Assembly (NCBI GenBank): GCA_036394995.1
Contig: DASWED010000043.1
Span: forward strand, 1-61,179
Direction: 5' to 3'
DNA length: 61,179 nucleotides
Source: DASWED01 sp036394995
GTDB taxonomy: Bacteria; Actinomycetota; UBA4738; JACQTL01
Positions 41,890-50,481 of this stretch are shown piece after piece. The translations under genes were made by a program, and so were the position numbers. The notes under the pieces were generated by a model. The model made no database searches, was not told the DNA's origin, and saw nothing but the letters and a program-made list of their open reading frames with translations. How positions within the stretch are numbered: position 1 is the first letter of the stretch; every line of letters begins with the position of its first letter.

Positions 41890-43323
41890 TCAGGTCCGGG
41901 CCGGGGCCGGGAGGCCCTCGGTCCGGCGGAGCTCCCGCCCGGCCGCCAGGAGCATCCCGGCAAGCGCCCACATCAGCACGAAGATCACGGGGTCGCGCAG
42001 GTTGAAGTCCACCAACCCCTGGCCGATCTGCGCGGCCATCCCGCAGGCCACGCCGGCCATCACGGCCCGGTCCCCCGGCTGCGGGAGTCTCCGGATCACC
42101 CGGCGGGCCAGCAGGGCCAACGTGAGGGTGAATCCCACCACCAGGAACACCGCCGGCAGGCCGGCCTCCGCGCCCACCGTCAGGAGGACGTCGTGCGCGT
42201 GATCCGCCCCCACCGTGACCGCCAGGGACCTCGACCGTGAGGAGGCGGCCAGGAAGCTCCCGGGCCCCATGCCGGTCCACGGATCGGCCTCGATCTCGCG
42301 AGCGGCCTCCTTCCAGATCGTGGGCCGGTCGTCGTAGGGATTCTCGCCGGGGTGGGCGATCGAGCCGATCCGCTCCTTCACCACCGCGACCTGTGGGGGC
42401 GGCGACGGCAGGAAGACCCCGAAGCTCAACGAGATCAGCAGCACCACCGGGAGCACCACGGCGAACGCCGCCCGCCGGGCCTGGGGCAGGACGATCATCA
42501 TCAGCACCAGCCCCAGAGCCGTCCCGATCCATCCCCCGCGGGAGAGCGACAGGCCCAGGGCCAGCAGCGCTGTTCCGGCGGCGATCCAGGAGCCCATGCG
42601 GGACCAGGCCGAGCGCGCCCCCAGGGCCATCCCCACAGCCACCAGGAACACGATGGCCGCGAAGGCCCCGAAGTCGTTCGGCTGGGGGAAGACCCCCTGC
42701 GCGCGGTTGGTCACGACCGCACCGCCGAAGGTCGCCTCCAGGTGCGAGCTTGCATGGAGGCCGATCACGCAGATGGCGGCCGTCACCAGGAGCATGGCCC
42801 CCACCGCCGACCGCACGTCGTCCAGGCTCCGGATGGCCGCCATCACCGCGAGTCCGAACAGGACCCCCACGATCAGCAGGGCGTCCTGCCTCCAGGCGCC
42901 GGACAGGTCGAGCGCGGACGGGGTGGCCACCAGGGCCGTCCCCACCAGCAGCAGCGGCCACCACATCTCGTGAGTCCACGGGAGCGGGGTCTCCCCGAAG
43001 GCCATCCTCCGCAGGATGACGAGTCCGGCCACGCCCGCGGCGGCGGCCTCCACCACCTTGAGGTCCAGCGCCCCCACGGGGAGCGCCGTGAACCCGATCG
43101 GGAACGACGCGAACACCGCCATCACGCCGAACAGGGGCCGCGACATGGCGGCCGCGGCCACCAGGAGCCCGAGCGGGGCGGCCACCATGATCACCGGCCC
43201 GAACATGACCCCGGCCTTGGCGAGCACGACGCCGGAGACGAACGACGCGAGCGCCACTCCCGCGCCCAGCACGAAGCGGCGGCCGGAAGCGACCGCGCCG
43301 ATCTGGGTGGCCCTCACGGCCAT
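41890..43323 (-). CDS. O-antigen ligase/polymerase-like (Wzy_C) membrane protein
   Basis: A 477-residue membrane protein with about 12 hydrophobic segments. The large extracytoplasmic loop before the last helices (about 320-390) has RPTIWKEAAREIEADPWTGMGPGSF and GADHAHDVLLTVGAEAGLPAV, the Wzy_C hallmark with the conserved Arg and His. Such proteins polymerise repeat units on the outer face of the membrane or ligate them. It is first in a two-gene unit with the fused transferase and diverges from the phosphotransferase gene. Confidence 0.83.
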   Translation of the reverse strand: MAVRATQIGAVASGRRFVLGAGVALASFVSGVVLAKAGVMFGPVIMVAAPLGLLVAAAAMSRPLFGVMAVFASFPIGFTALPVGALDLKVVEAAAAGVAGLVILRRMAFGETPLPWTHEMWWPLLLVGTALVATPSALDLSGAWRQDALLIVGVLFGLAVMAAIRSLDDVRSAVGAMLLVTAAICVIGLHASSHLEATFGGAVVTNRAQGVFPQPNDFGAFAAIVFLVAVGMALGARSAWSRMGSWIAAGTALLALGLSLSRGGWIGTALGLVLMMIVLPQARRAAFAVVLPVVLLISLSFGVFLPSPPPQVAVVKERIGSIAHPGENPYDDRPTIWKEAAREIEADPWTGMGPGSFLAASSRSRSLAVTVGADHAHDVLLTVGAEAGLPAVFLVVGFTLTLALLARRVIRRLPQPGDRAVMAGVACGMAAQIGQGLVDFNLRDPVIFVLMWALAGMLLAAGRELRRTEGLPAPART

Positions 43324-43464
43324 CTGGGTACGTCCTTCATGCGCACGATGAGAAGTATCGGAGCCTCGGGGGACCGGCCTTATGCCGAATCGCGACGATA
43401 CCGCGGACCGGACGCCATCTCGGGCTATATTCAGGTGACCCTCCCGAACGCCGAATCAACGACC

Positions 43465-44343
43465 GTGACCCGAGCCACCTACCGCTTCCTCGACGCCGTC
43501 CCGGCGTCTGCCGAGGCCATCCGTCGCGCCGCCGAGGCCGTCGTCGGCGAGCCCGTGCGGGTGTTCGTCCCCGCCCCCGGGCAGTCCTCGTGGGTGGGCC
43601 GGGGCGAGACCCAGTTCGTCTACCTGGCCCGTGACGAGACCGGGCGCGAGCGCAACGTCCTGGAGGCCGAGCGCCTGGCGTGGGCGGCCCGGGTCGGCAT
43701 CCGGGCCCCTCGCGTGACGGCCGCCGACCCCGGGAGGACGTGGCTCGCCACCGCCCGCGTGCCGGACGACCCGCCCATGGGTCCCGTGTACGTCGGAGCC
43801 GCGCTGCAGGCCGCCGACCGGATCGCCGCGGCCCCCGCCCCCGAGGGCATGCTCTCGGGCCGACGGGTTCGCCGGGCTCCCCGGTGGTCCCTCCCGGTCC
43901 GGTTGGCCCGGATGGCCGCCTCGCCCATCGACGTCCGGGAGTTCGCGGCCGCCCGCCGGAACGCGCTGGCTCTCCCCGCGGATGCGCTGGCCCACGGAGA
44001 CTTCCACCCGGGCAACGTGCTGTTCGACGCCGGAAGCGGGACGGTGAACGTGACCGACTGGGAGAACCTGGGCATGGCGCCCCCAGGGACCGACCAGCTG
44101 GCACTGTGGTGCGGGCTGGAGACGGAGGACGATCGCGAGATGGTCATGGACCACCTGCTCACCGGGACCTCGCTGGACGAGCGCGAGGGCCTCCTGGCCC
44201 TTCGACACTGGCTGGCTTTACGGACGTCGGCCGACATCGCGCTCACGGCCGGCAGGTTCCGGGAACCGGGGCATCGCGCCATGCTGGCAGCGGCGCTCGA
44301 CCGGGTCCGGGAGGCCCGGCGCGCGGACCGGGTGGACCAGTAA
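43465..44343 (+). CDS. APH-like phosphotransferase of the polysaccharide locus
   Basis: A 292-residue kinase-fold protein with the catalytic loop HGDFHPGNVLF (about residues 176-186) and the metal-binding DWENL segment that follows. The N-terminal lobe is small (VYLARDETGRERNVLEAERLAW), as in aminoglycoside/choline/sugar kinases. In a polysaccharide locus it may phosphorylate a sugar or polyol, but antibiotic modification cannot be excluded from sequence. The GTG at 43465 was chosen; an in-frame GTG at 43435, four bases after a TATATT box, is an alternative that would be leaderless. Coupled to the next gene by TAATG. Confidence 0.7.
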   Translation: MTRATYRFLDAVPASAEAIRRAAEAVVGEPVRVFVPAPGQSSWVGRGETQFVYLARDETGRERNVLEAERLAWAARVGIRAPRVTAADPGRTWLATARVPDDPPMGPVYVGAALQAADRIAAAPAPEGMLSGRRVRRAPRWSLPVRLARMAASPIDVREFAAARRNALALPADALAHGDFHPGNVLFDAGSGTVNVTDWENLGMAPPGTDQLALWCGLETEDDREMVMDHLLTGTSLDEREGLLALRHWLALRTSADIALTAGRFREPGHRAMLAAALDRVREARRADRVDQ

Positions 44344-45497
44344 TGGCGGCGACCGACCGGGCCCTGGTGACGCGCGTCCTCCGGGGGCGTGACCTCCTCG
44401 ACCGGCTGGGCCCGGCCCTGGACGACCTCCTCGCGGCCGTCGACGCCCCCGTGACCGCGCGGCGCCCGTGGCTGCAGACGTGGATCGAGTGCTACACGGA
44501 CCTCGAGCCGTGGGGCGTGGCGATCGAGAGCCAGGGGGGGCGGCTGGAGGCAGCGGCCCTGTTCGCGGAACGGACCCGCCAGGGCAAGGTGGAGATCGTG
44601 GGACTGGGCCACGGCCCCTGCGACCAGCTCAGGCTGCCGACCCGCTCCGAGGAAGCCGGCGAGGCGCTCGCGACTGCCGTCGCCGACGAGCTCGCGCGGC
44701 GACGGGGCCGATGGACGCTCCGGTTCGAGCAGCTCCTCGTGGACGACCCGGTGGCGGCGGGCGTGGTCCGCAGGGTCCGCCGGGGCACGCTGGTGCCGGG
44801 GGACGGCTCGCCGGTCCTCGCGTTCGACAAGGGCCGGGACTTCAAGTCGTACGTGGGCCACAACAGCCGTGGGGTGGCCAAGACCATGCGGAACCGGGTC
44901 AAGCGGGCCGGCATGGAGCTCGCGATCGAATCCCTGCGGGACCCCGCCCGCGTGGCGGACGCCCTGCCCGAGGTAGAGGCGGTGCACCGCGACCGGGACC
45001 TCCAGCTGGTCCGCAAGAGCGACCTCGACGACCCCCGGATGGAGCGGTTCTGGCGGGCGGTGATCGTCCAGCACGCGGAGCGGGGCGAGGTGGAGCTGGT
45101 CTCCCTGCGGCTCTCCGGGAAGCTGGCCGGCTACGTCGTGGGCCTGCTCGACGGCCGCTCGTACCGCCTGTGGGACGGCCGGTTCGCCCCGGAGTTCAGC
45201 TGGTACTCCCCCGGCCGCCTGGCCGACCAGTCGGCGCTGCTGTCGGCCCTCGAGGACGAACGGTTCGAGGAGTTCGACTGGATGCGGGGCGAGGAGGAGT
45301 ACAAGCTGCGCAACTGCTCGCACGTCCAGCCGGCCCAGCACCTCCTGGCGTGGTCGTCGTGGTGGGTTCGGGTGCTCGTGGAGGGGCCCCGGAAGACCAA
45401 GGCGTCCCTGAAGCGGTTCAGGGACCGGAGCAAGGTGCTGCAGCGGCTGTGGCTGAAGGTCAAGGCCCGGCTGGTGGTGCGGGATCGCCGGAAGTGA
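44343..45497 (+). CDS. FemAB/CelD-like GNAT protein (Acetyltransf_6)
   Basis: The 384-residue protein carries a GNAT fold of the BcsL/CelD type, seen in KSYVGHNSRGVAKTMRNRVKRAGMEL (about 165-195), FWRAVIVQHAERGEVELVSLRLSGKLAGYVVGL and EFDWMRGEEEYK. These proteins transfer acyl or aminoacyl groups and recur in exopolysaccharide clusters. It overlaps the phosphotransferase stop by one base and is followed after 28 nt by a GT4 gene, so the three form an operon. The substrate is unknown; acylation of the glycan is a reasonable inference. Confidence 0.77.
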   Translation: MAATDRALVTRVLRGRDLLDRLGPALDDLLAAVDAPVTARRPWLQTWIECYTDLEPWGVAIESQGGRLEAAALFAERTRQGKVEIVGLGHGPCDQLRLPTRSEEAGEALATAVADELARRRGRWTLRFEQLLVDDPVAAGVVRRVRRGTLVPGDGSPVLAFDKGRDFKSYVGHNSRGVAKTMRNRVKRAGMELAIESLRDPARVADALPEVEAVHRDRDLQLVRKSDLDDPRMERFWRAVIVQHAERGEVELVSLRLSGKLAGYVVGLLDGRSYRLWDGRFAPEFSWYSPGRLADQSALLSALEDERFEEFDWMRGEEEYKLRNCSHVQPAQHLLAWSSWWVRVLVEGPRKTKASLKRFRDRSKVLQRLWLKVKARLVVRDRRK

Positions 45498-45525
45498 GCG
45501 CGCCGGGTCGGGGGCCCCGCCGGGG

Positions 45526-46659
45526 ATGATCCCGCCCTCCCGGCGCGTGCTCCACGTCGCCCACACCACCGAGCTGGGGCTGGGCACCGCGGCCCGGATG
45601 GCGGCCGACCAGGCCGCACGGGGGTGGGACGTTACGGTGGCCTGCTCGGACGACGCCGCCGCCCGGTCCTGGCGGGAACGGTGGCCGGAGGTCCGGCACG
45701 TCGCGTGGAACGCGGTGCGGGGGCCCGGCCCGGGGACCCCGAGGGAGATCGCCGCGCTCCGGGCGATCATCCGGGAGACCGCTCCGGACCTGATCCATCT
45801 CCACTCCTCCAAGGCCGGCATGGCCGGACGGCTCCTGCTGCGGGGACGCATCCCCACCGTGTTCCAGCCCCACGCGTGGTCGTTCGAGGCGGTGGGCGGG
45901 CCCGTGCGCCGGGCCGCGGCGGCGTGGGAGCGCCGGGCCGCCCGATGGGCCGACGTCATCTTGTGCGTGAGCGAGGCCGAGCGGAGCAGGGGCGTGGAGG
46001 CCGGCGTGCGGGGACGGCTCCGGGTCATCCCGAACGGGATCGACGTCGAGGCCCTGCGGCCCGCCACCGACGGGGATCGCATCGACGCCCGCCGTCGCCT
46101 CGGCCTGGACCCCAGCCGCCCGCTGGTGGTGTGCGTGGGCCGGCTGTCGCGGCAGAAGGGCCAGGACGTGCTGCTGGCCGCCTGGCCCCGGGTCCGGCGG
46201 GACGTTCCGGCCGCGGACCTGGTGCTGGTCGGCGACGGGCCGGACCGGGCGGTCCTGGAGGGCCGCGGAGTCGACGGGGTGCGGTTCGCCGGCCTCCGCG
46301 ACGACGTGCCGGACTGGCTCGCCGCGTCGGACCTCGTGGCCCTGCCGTCGCGCTGGGAGGGGATGCCGCTGGTGGTGCTGGAGGCCATGGCCCGGGGCCG
46401 GAGCGTGGTCGCCGCCGACGCCGACGGCGTCCGGGAGGCCCTCCCGGTGGAGGCCGGCGCGATCGTCCCGATGGAGGATCCCGCGGCGCTCGCGACGGCC
46501 GTGTCCACCCGCCTGGACGATCCGGCCGGGGCGCGAGCCGAGGGAGAGACGGGACGGCGGCACGTCGAGGCCCATCACGACCTCCGTGCCAATCTCGAGG
46601 GCGTGGCGGGGCTCTACGACGAGGTGCTGGCGACCCGCGCCTCCCGCACGCCCCGGTAG
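45526..46659 (+). CDS. GT4 family glycosyltransferase
   Basis: A 377-residue GT-B glycosyltransferase: VLHVAHTTELGLGTAARM with the N-terminal donor-loop glycine motif, ADVILCVSEAERSRG, VIPNGIDVEAL, VCVGRLSRQKGQDVLLAAW and the closing ALPSRWEGMPLVVLEAMARGRSVVA (EX7E region). It retains anomeric configuration by family. The gene is last in the operon with the phosphotransferase and the FemAB-like gene and converges on the BY-kinase gene with only 25 nt between them and no terminator. Confidence 0.88.
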   Translation: MIPPSRRVLHVAHTTELGLGTAARMAADQAARGWDVTVACSDDAAARSWRERWPEVRHVAWNAVRGPGPGTPREIAALRAIIRETAPDLIHLHSSKAGMAGRLLLRGRIPTVFQPHAWSFEAVGGPVRRAAAAWERRAARWADVILCVSEAERSRGVEAGVRGRLRVIPNGIDVEALRPATDGDRIDARRRLGLDPSRPLVVCVGRLSRQKGQDVLLAAWPRVRRDVPAADLVLVGDGPDRAVLEGRGVDGVRFAGLRDDVPDWLAASDLVALPSRWEGMPLVVLEAMARGRSVVAADADGVREALPVEAGAIVPMEDPAALATAVSTRLDDPAGARAEGETGRRHVEAHHDLRANLEGVAGLYDEVLATRASRTPR

Positions 46660-46684
46660 CGGCGGCGCCGCGGGGAGGAGAGAC

Positions 46685-47986
46685 TCAGACCGAGGCGGGG
46701 GCGTAGCTGACGGTGCCGCGGGTCTCGCGCACTCGGTTCGCCACGACGCCCCACACCCGGACCCGTAGGCCGTGCAGGGCCAGCACCGCCTCGCTGACCG
46801 GCGCGGCCATGGTCCCGTCGGAGACCACCAGCAGCACGGCGTCCACCTGGGTGGCGAGCGTGGCGGCGTCGTCGGCGCCCAGGAGCTCCGGTGCGTCCAC
46901 GATCACGACGTCGAACGCGTCCCGGGCCCGCCGGACCACCTCGCCGAACCGCCGGGCCAGGAGGTCGCCGGCGTCGGGGTCGGTGTTCGTGGGCAGGATC
47001 GACAGGCCCTCCGTCCAGCCGGGCTGGAGCCGGGCGAACAGGTCACCGCCGCCGCGGAGCAGGCCGGCCAGGCCGCCGCCGGAGTCCACCCGTACGGTCC
47101 GGGAGGTCCCGGCCCGCCGGAGGTCGGCGTCGATGAGGAGCACCCGCCGGTCGAGCCGGGCCAGGGCCGTGGACAGCACCCCGGCCACGGTGGTCTTGCC
47201 CTCGCCCCGGGCGGCCGAGGTGACCACGATGACGCCCCGGGGCTGTCCGCCCAGCTCGCGCTCCAGGTTCGTCCGGAGCGAGCGGACCGAGGCGCCCACC
47301 GAGGCGTCCGACAGGGCCCGCGAGGGCGCGCTCCGCCGGAGCCGGCGGGAGCTCGGGAGGCGGCCCACCACCGGGTAACCGGTGAGGACCGCGATGTCGC
47401 GCCAGGAACGCATCCGGGGACGGCTCCGTTCGATGACCACGGCCAGGGTCACGGCGACCACCAGCCCCACCAGCAGGGCGGCCACCTCCATGAGGCGCCG
47501 GGGTGGGCCGGACGGGCCCCTCGGCGGCACCGCCGGGGCCACAACCTGCGCCACCACGGACGTGTCGGACTTCGAGTACGCCACCAGGTCGTCGGCGAAC
47601 GCGTTCGCCACGCTCGCGGCCTTGCCGGGGTTGCCGAGCGTCACGGTGATCGTGATGTTCCCGGTGTCGGGGACGAGGACCGCGTCGATCGCCCCCTCCA
47701 GGGTCCCCTCGGACACCCGCAGCCGGGGGGCCATGTTCCTGATGGTGGCCCTCGCCGTGATGTACGCGACGTACTTGGGACCGACGATCGTGACGATGTC
47801 GGTGGACACCGAGGAGTTCGGCGGGGGGGCGATGGCCACGACGGCCTCCCCCTGGTACTGGTCGGGCAGTCGCTGAGCGTACGCGGCCACCCCGATGACG
47901 AGCGGGGCCACGAACAGCAGGAGCAGCTTCCACCTCCACCGCAGTGCGTCGAGCAATTCGGGCAAGCCGCCCGTGTCCTGTGCCAC
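46685..47986 (-). CDS. Wzz chain-length regulator fused to a BY-kinase domain
   Basis: A 433-residue protein. Residues about 1-190 are a Wzz-type region with two membrane helices (LLLLFVAPLVIGVAAYA and VAALLVGLVVAVTLAVV) flanking an external domain. The cytoplasmic domain (about 225-425) is a bacterial tyrosine kinase with Walker A SAARGEGKTT, Walker A' VLLIDADLRRAG and Walker B VVIVDAPELL. The usual C-terminal Tyr cluster is reduced to a single Tyr (TVSYAPASV), so autophosphorylation control may be limited or absent. It controls polymer length together with a Wzy-type polymerase. It diverges from the initiating transferase gene, separated by a 408-nt region with an operator-like dyad. Confidence 0.87.
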   Translation of the reverse strand: MAQDTGGLPELLDALRWRWKLLLLFVAPLVIGVAAYAQRLPDQYQGEAVVAIAPPPNSSVSTDIVTIVGPKYVAYITARATIRNMAPRLRVSEGTLEGAIDAVLVPDTGNITITVTLGNPGKAASVANAFADDLVAYSKSDTSVVAQVVAPAVPPRGPSGPPRRLMEVAALLVGLVVAVTLAVVIERSRPRMRSWRDIAVLTGYPVVGRLPSSRRLRRSAPSRALSDASVGASVRSLRTNLERELGGQPRGVIVVTSAARGEGKTTVAGVLSTALARLDRRVLLIDADLRRAGTSRTVRVDSGGGLAGLLRGGGDLFARLQPGWTEGLSILPTNTDPDAGDLLARRFGEVVRRARDAFDVVIVDAPELLGADDAATLATQVDAVLLVVSDGTMAAPVSEAVLALHGLRVRVWGVVANRVRETRGTVSYAPASV

Positions 47987-48394
47987 GTCGTTGAGCCTTC
48001 CGTCCGGGGCCTGGTCGGCCGCGCTTCGTCCATGCTGGCCGTACCAGCATCGTCCGAAACTGGGCGACGGTTTACCACGAACTTCCGCCGACCCGCGTTA
48101 CCCGCGAGATCCCGAGGGGGGCCTCGACCAGCCGCTGTGGGCATGCCCGTGCCCCGGGACCGGGTTGGCGGATGGCCTACGACCGAAGGCGGACCGAAAG
48201 TGGAGCCTGAGGGCCGAGCGATGTCGGACCGGGCGCCCGATGTGGGGGGGAGCCGGCCGACCCTACGCTCCCTCCATGCCGTACGCCCCCTTCAGACAGA
48301 GCGCTCCAGGACTCGCCGTCCAGGCCTCGAACCCGGGGAACGCAGGGCAGCCCGACCGAATGTCCGCCATGTCAGCGTCGACAGGAGCATGTAC
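47987..48394. promoter_or_regulatory. Divergent control region between Wzz-kinase and initiating transferase
   Basis: A 408-nt region without a supported gene between the divergent starts at 47986 and 48395. It contains a perfect dyad at 48032-48050 and a few less convincing inverted motifs, but no clear -35/-10 pair. The frames that run through it look antisense or low-complexity. Probably holds both promoters of the EPS export genes. Confidence 0.5.
48032..48050. promoter_or_regulatory. Operator-like dyad upstream of Wzz-kinase gene
   Basis: ATGCTGG-CCGTA-CCAGCAT, perfect 7-bp arms, 46 nt upstream of the Wzz-kinase ATG. Typical of a transcription factor site; the factor is unknown. Confidence 0.5.
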
Positions 48395-49870
48395 GTGGAC
48401 CGTGCCGCACTCCCCGGTGTCGTGAGCAGGGCGGCCGCCGCCCTGGCCCGGCCCGTGGCCGGCGAGGTCTCCGCGCGCGCATCCGGGATCAGCAACGCCT
48501 ACCGGCGCATCGGCTACCTCATGGTGGGGACCGACAGCGTCTCGATCCTCGCCGCGCTCCTGTTCGCCTACCGGATCCGGTTCGGCTGGCACGCTCCCGC
48601 AATCGGGTACGCCGTGACGCTGGCCACGGCGGTCCCCGTGTGGATCGGGATCTTCGCCTCGTACGGCCTGTACACCGTGCACCGCCACGCCACCAGCGAG
48701 GAGTTCCGACGGATCCTCTCGGCGGTGAGCGTCGGCGTGATGCTCGTCGTGGCGGTCTCGTTCTGGTCGAAGGAGTCCTTCTCCCGGAGCTTCGTGGCCC
48801 TGACGTGGCTCATGGCGCTCACCCTCATCTGCCTGACCCGGCTGGCCTGGCACCGGTTCATCCGCCGGGCCCACGCCGTGGGGGAGCTCACGCTGCGCAC
48901 CGTGATCGTGGGGACGAACGACGAGGCCGAGCGCCTGGCCGAGCAGATGAGCCCGTCCGCGAACGGGTTCGACCTGCTGGGCCACGTGGAGACCATGACC
49001 TCTCGTCCGGGCCTGGACGCGGTCCCGGTGATCGGCGACCTCTCCGAGATCGAGGACGTCGTGCGGGCCACCCGGGCCGATTGCGTGTTCGTGGCCTCCT
49101 CGGCCGTTCGCGTCGAGGACATGCGCCGGATCACGAAGCTGGCCCGCCAGTACGGCGTGGAGGTCCGGGTCTCGGCGAACCTGCCGGAGCTGTCCTCCAG
49201 CAGGTTGTCCGTCCAGACCTTCGCCGGCCTGATGACCCTGTCGGTCCAGCCGGTCCGGCTGTCCCGGCCCAAGGCCGTGGTGAAGCGGGCCTTCGACCTG
49301 ATGCTGGCCGGCGTCGCCATCCTCATCACCTCCCCGGCGTGGCTGGCCGCCGCGGTCGCGGTCAAGGCGTCCTCGCGCGGCCCGGTGTTCTTCAAGCAGA
49401 CCCGGGCCGGCCGGGGCGGGCGCCCCTTCACCGTCTACAAGTTCCGGACCATGGTGAACGGAGCCGAGGAGGCGCTGGCCGAGCTTCGTTCCCTGAACGA
49501 GGCCTCCGGGCCCCTGTTCAAGATCCGCGACGACCCCCGGGTCACCGGAGTGGGCAGGTTCCTGCGCCGGTGGAGCCTGGACGAGCTCCCGCAGCTGTGG
49601 AACGTCGTGAAGGGCGACATGAGCCTGGTCGGCCCCCGGCCGCCGCTCCCCGAGGAGGTCGAGGCGTACGAGCACGACTGGCACTTCGACCGCCTGGACG
49701 TTCCGCCCGGCATCACCGGGCTGTGGCAGGTGAGCGGCCGCTCGAACCTGTCGTTCGACGACTACATGCGCCTCGATCTCTCCTACGTGGAGAACTGGTC
49801 GATCGGGTTCGACCTGTTCATCCTGGCGAAGACCGTCCCCGCGCTGCTGTCCCGAAAGGGGGCCTGGTAG
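48395..49870 (+). CDS. Polyprenyl glycosylphosphotransferase (WbaP/ExoY type)
   Basis: Starts the repeat unit by moving a sugar-phosphate to undecaprenyl phosphate. The 491-residue protein has about four N-terminal helices (about 35-145), a CoA-binding-like domain (about 150-280, LRTVIVGTNDEAERLAEQM), one re-entrant/membrane helix (KRAFDLMLAGVAILITSPAWL) and the catalytic domain with YKFRTMVNGAEE, DDPRVTGVGRFLRRWSLDELPQLWNVVKGDMSLVGPRPP and GITGLWQVSGRS. The GTG at 48395 is preferred: AGGAG lies seven bases upstream; an ATG at 48389 would leave the AGGAG only one base from the start. It is followed by a long perfect hairpin. Confidence 0.88.
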   Translation: MDRAALPGVVSRAAAALARPVAGEVSARASGISNAYRRIGYLMVGTDSVSILAALLFAYRIRFGWHAPAIGYAVTLATAVPVWIGIFASYGLYTVHRHATSEEFRRILSAVSVGVMLVVAVSFWSKESFSRSFVALTWLMALTLICLTRLAWHRFIRRAHAVGELTLRTVIVGTNDEAERLAEQMSPSANGFDLLGHVETMTSRPGLDAVPVIGDLSEIEDVVRATRADCVFVASSAVRVEDMRRITKLARQYGVEVRVSANLPELSSSRLSVQTFAGLMTLSVQPVRLSRPKAVVKRAFDLMLAGVAILITSPAWLAAAVAVKASSRGPVFFKQTRAGRGGRPFTVYKFRTMVNGAEEALAELRSLNEASGPLFKIRDDPRVTGVGRFLRRWSLDELPQLWNVVKGDMSLVGPRPPLPEEVEAYEHDWHFDRLDVPPGITGLWQVSGRSNLSFDDYMRLDLSYVENWSIGFDLFILAKTVPALLSRKGAW

Positions 49871-49892
49871 CGAGGGGCAGGGCCCGCAAGGG

Positions 49893-49926
49893 GGGTTCCC
49901 GCCGTCGGGGGGGACGGCGGGAACCC
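49893..49926 (+). terminator. Hairpin terminator after the initiating transferase gene
   Basis: A perfect 14-bp stem (GGGTTCCCGCCGTC with its complement) closed by a six-G loop, 22 nt past the stop. There is no T-tract, so it may act as a barrier or with Rho rather than as a classical terminator. Confidence 0.6.
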
Positions 49927-50043
49927 ATGACCTCGGAACACACGGCAGTCGAAGGCTTCCACCCGACCGGGGGGTCGGGCAGCCCGTCCGGACGGAAGCG
50001 GCTCCCCCGCGTCCGCCGGTTCGGGAAGCCTGCACGGGTCGGG

Positions 50044-50472
50044 TCACTCCTGCCGGCGAGGGGGCGGCAGGAGTGCCCGGATCGTGGTCAGCAGGTCCTC
50101 CATGTCGAACGGCTTCGCCACGAAGGCGTCCACCTTGTAGTCGTCGGCCCGCCGGCGATCCCCCGGGCCGGTCCTCGCCGACACCACCACCACCCGGGGC
50201 CTGGTGAGGCCACGCCGCCGGATCTCGTGGAGCACGGCCCATCCGTCCAGCACCGGCATCATGAGGTCCAGGAGCATGACGTCCGGGTTGACCTCCTCCA
50301 GCAGGGCCAGCGCGGCCTGGCCGTTCGACGCCACGTACGTGCGGTAGCCCTCCAGCTCGAGGTTGAACCGGACCACGAACACCAGGTCCGACTCGTCCTC
50401 CACCACGAGGACCGACCCGGGCTCGTGGGCCGGAGGGTTCGGCGGGTTCGGCGGGGGCGCCGGGGTCTGCAT
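50044..50472 (-). CDS. Stand-alone CheY-like response regulator receiver
   Basis: The 142-residue protein has a proline-rich N-terminus (about 1-18) and one receiver domain: VLVVEDESD acidic pair, phospho-acceptor Asp near residue 69 in MLLDLMMPVLDG, Ser/Thr switch in VVVVSAR and Lys in VAKPFD. No output domain follows. No intact histidine kinase lies in the window. It sits between the EPS locus and purM and runs in the pur direction, starting 10 nt after the purM stop, so it could be transcribed with the purine genes. Target unknown. Confidence 0.85.
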   Translation of the reverse strand: MQTPAPPPNPPNPPAHEPGSVLVVEDESDLVFVVRFNLELEGYRTYVASNGQAALALLEEVNPDVMLLDLMMPVLDGWAVLHEIRRRGLTRPRVVVVSARTGPGDRRRADDYKVDAFVAKPFDMEDLLTTIRALLPPPRRQE

Positions 50473-50481
50473 CGGATCCCC

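Noticed and set aside
43465..44343. Aminoglycoside resistance gene
   Set aside because: Only the general APH kinase fold is visible and the operon is a polysaccharide locus.
46772..48388. N-terminal extension of the initiating transferase by about 540 codons
   Set aside because: The extension is antisense to the Wzz-kinase gene and shows His/Arg/Gly-rich shadow composition; the AGGAG plus GTG at 48395 is the sensible start.
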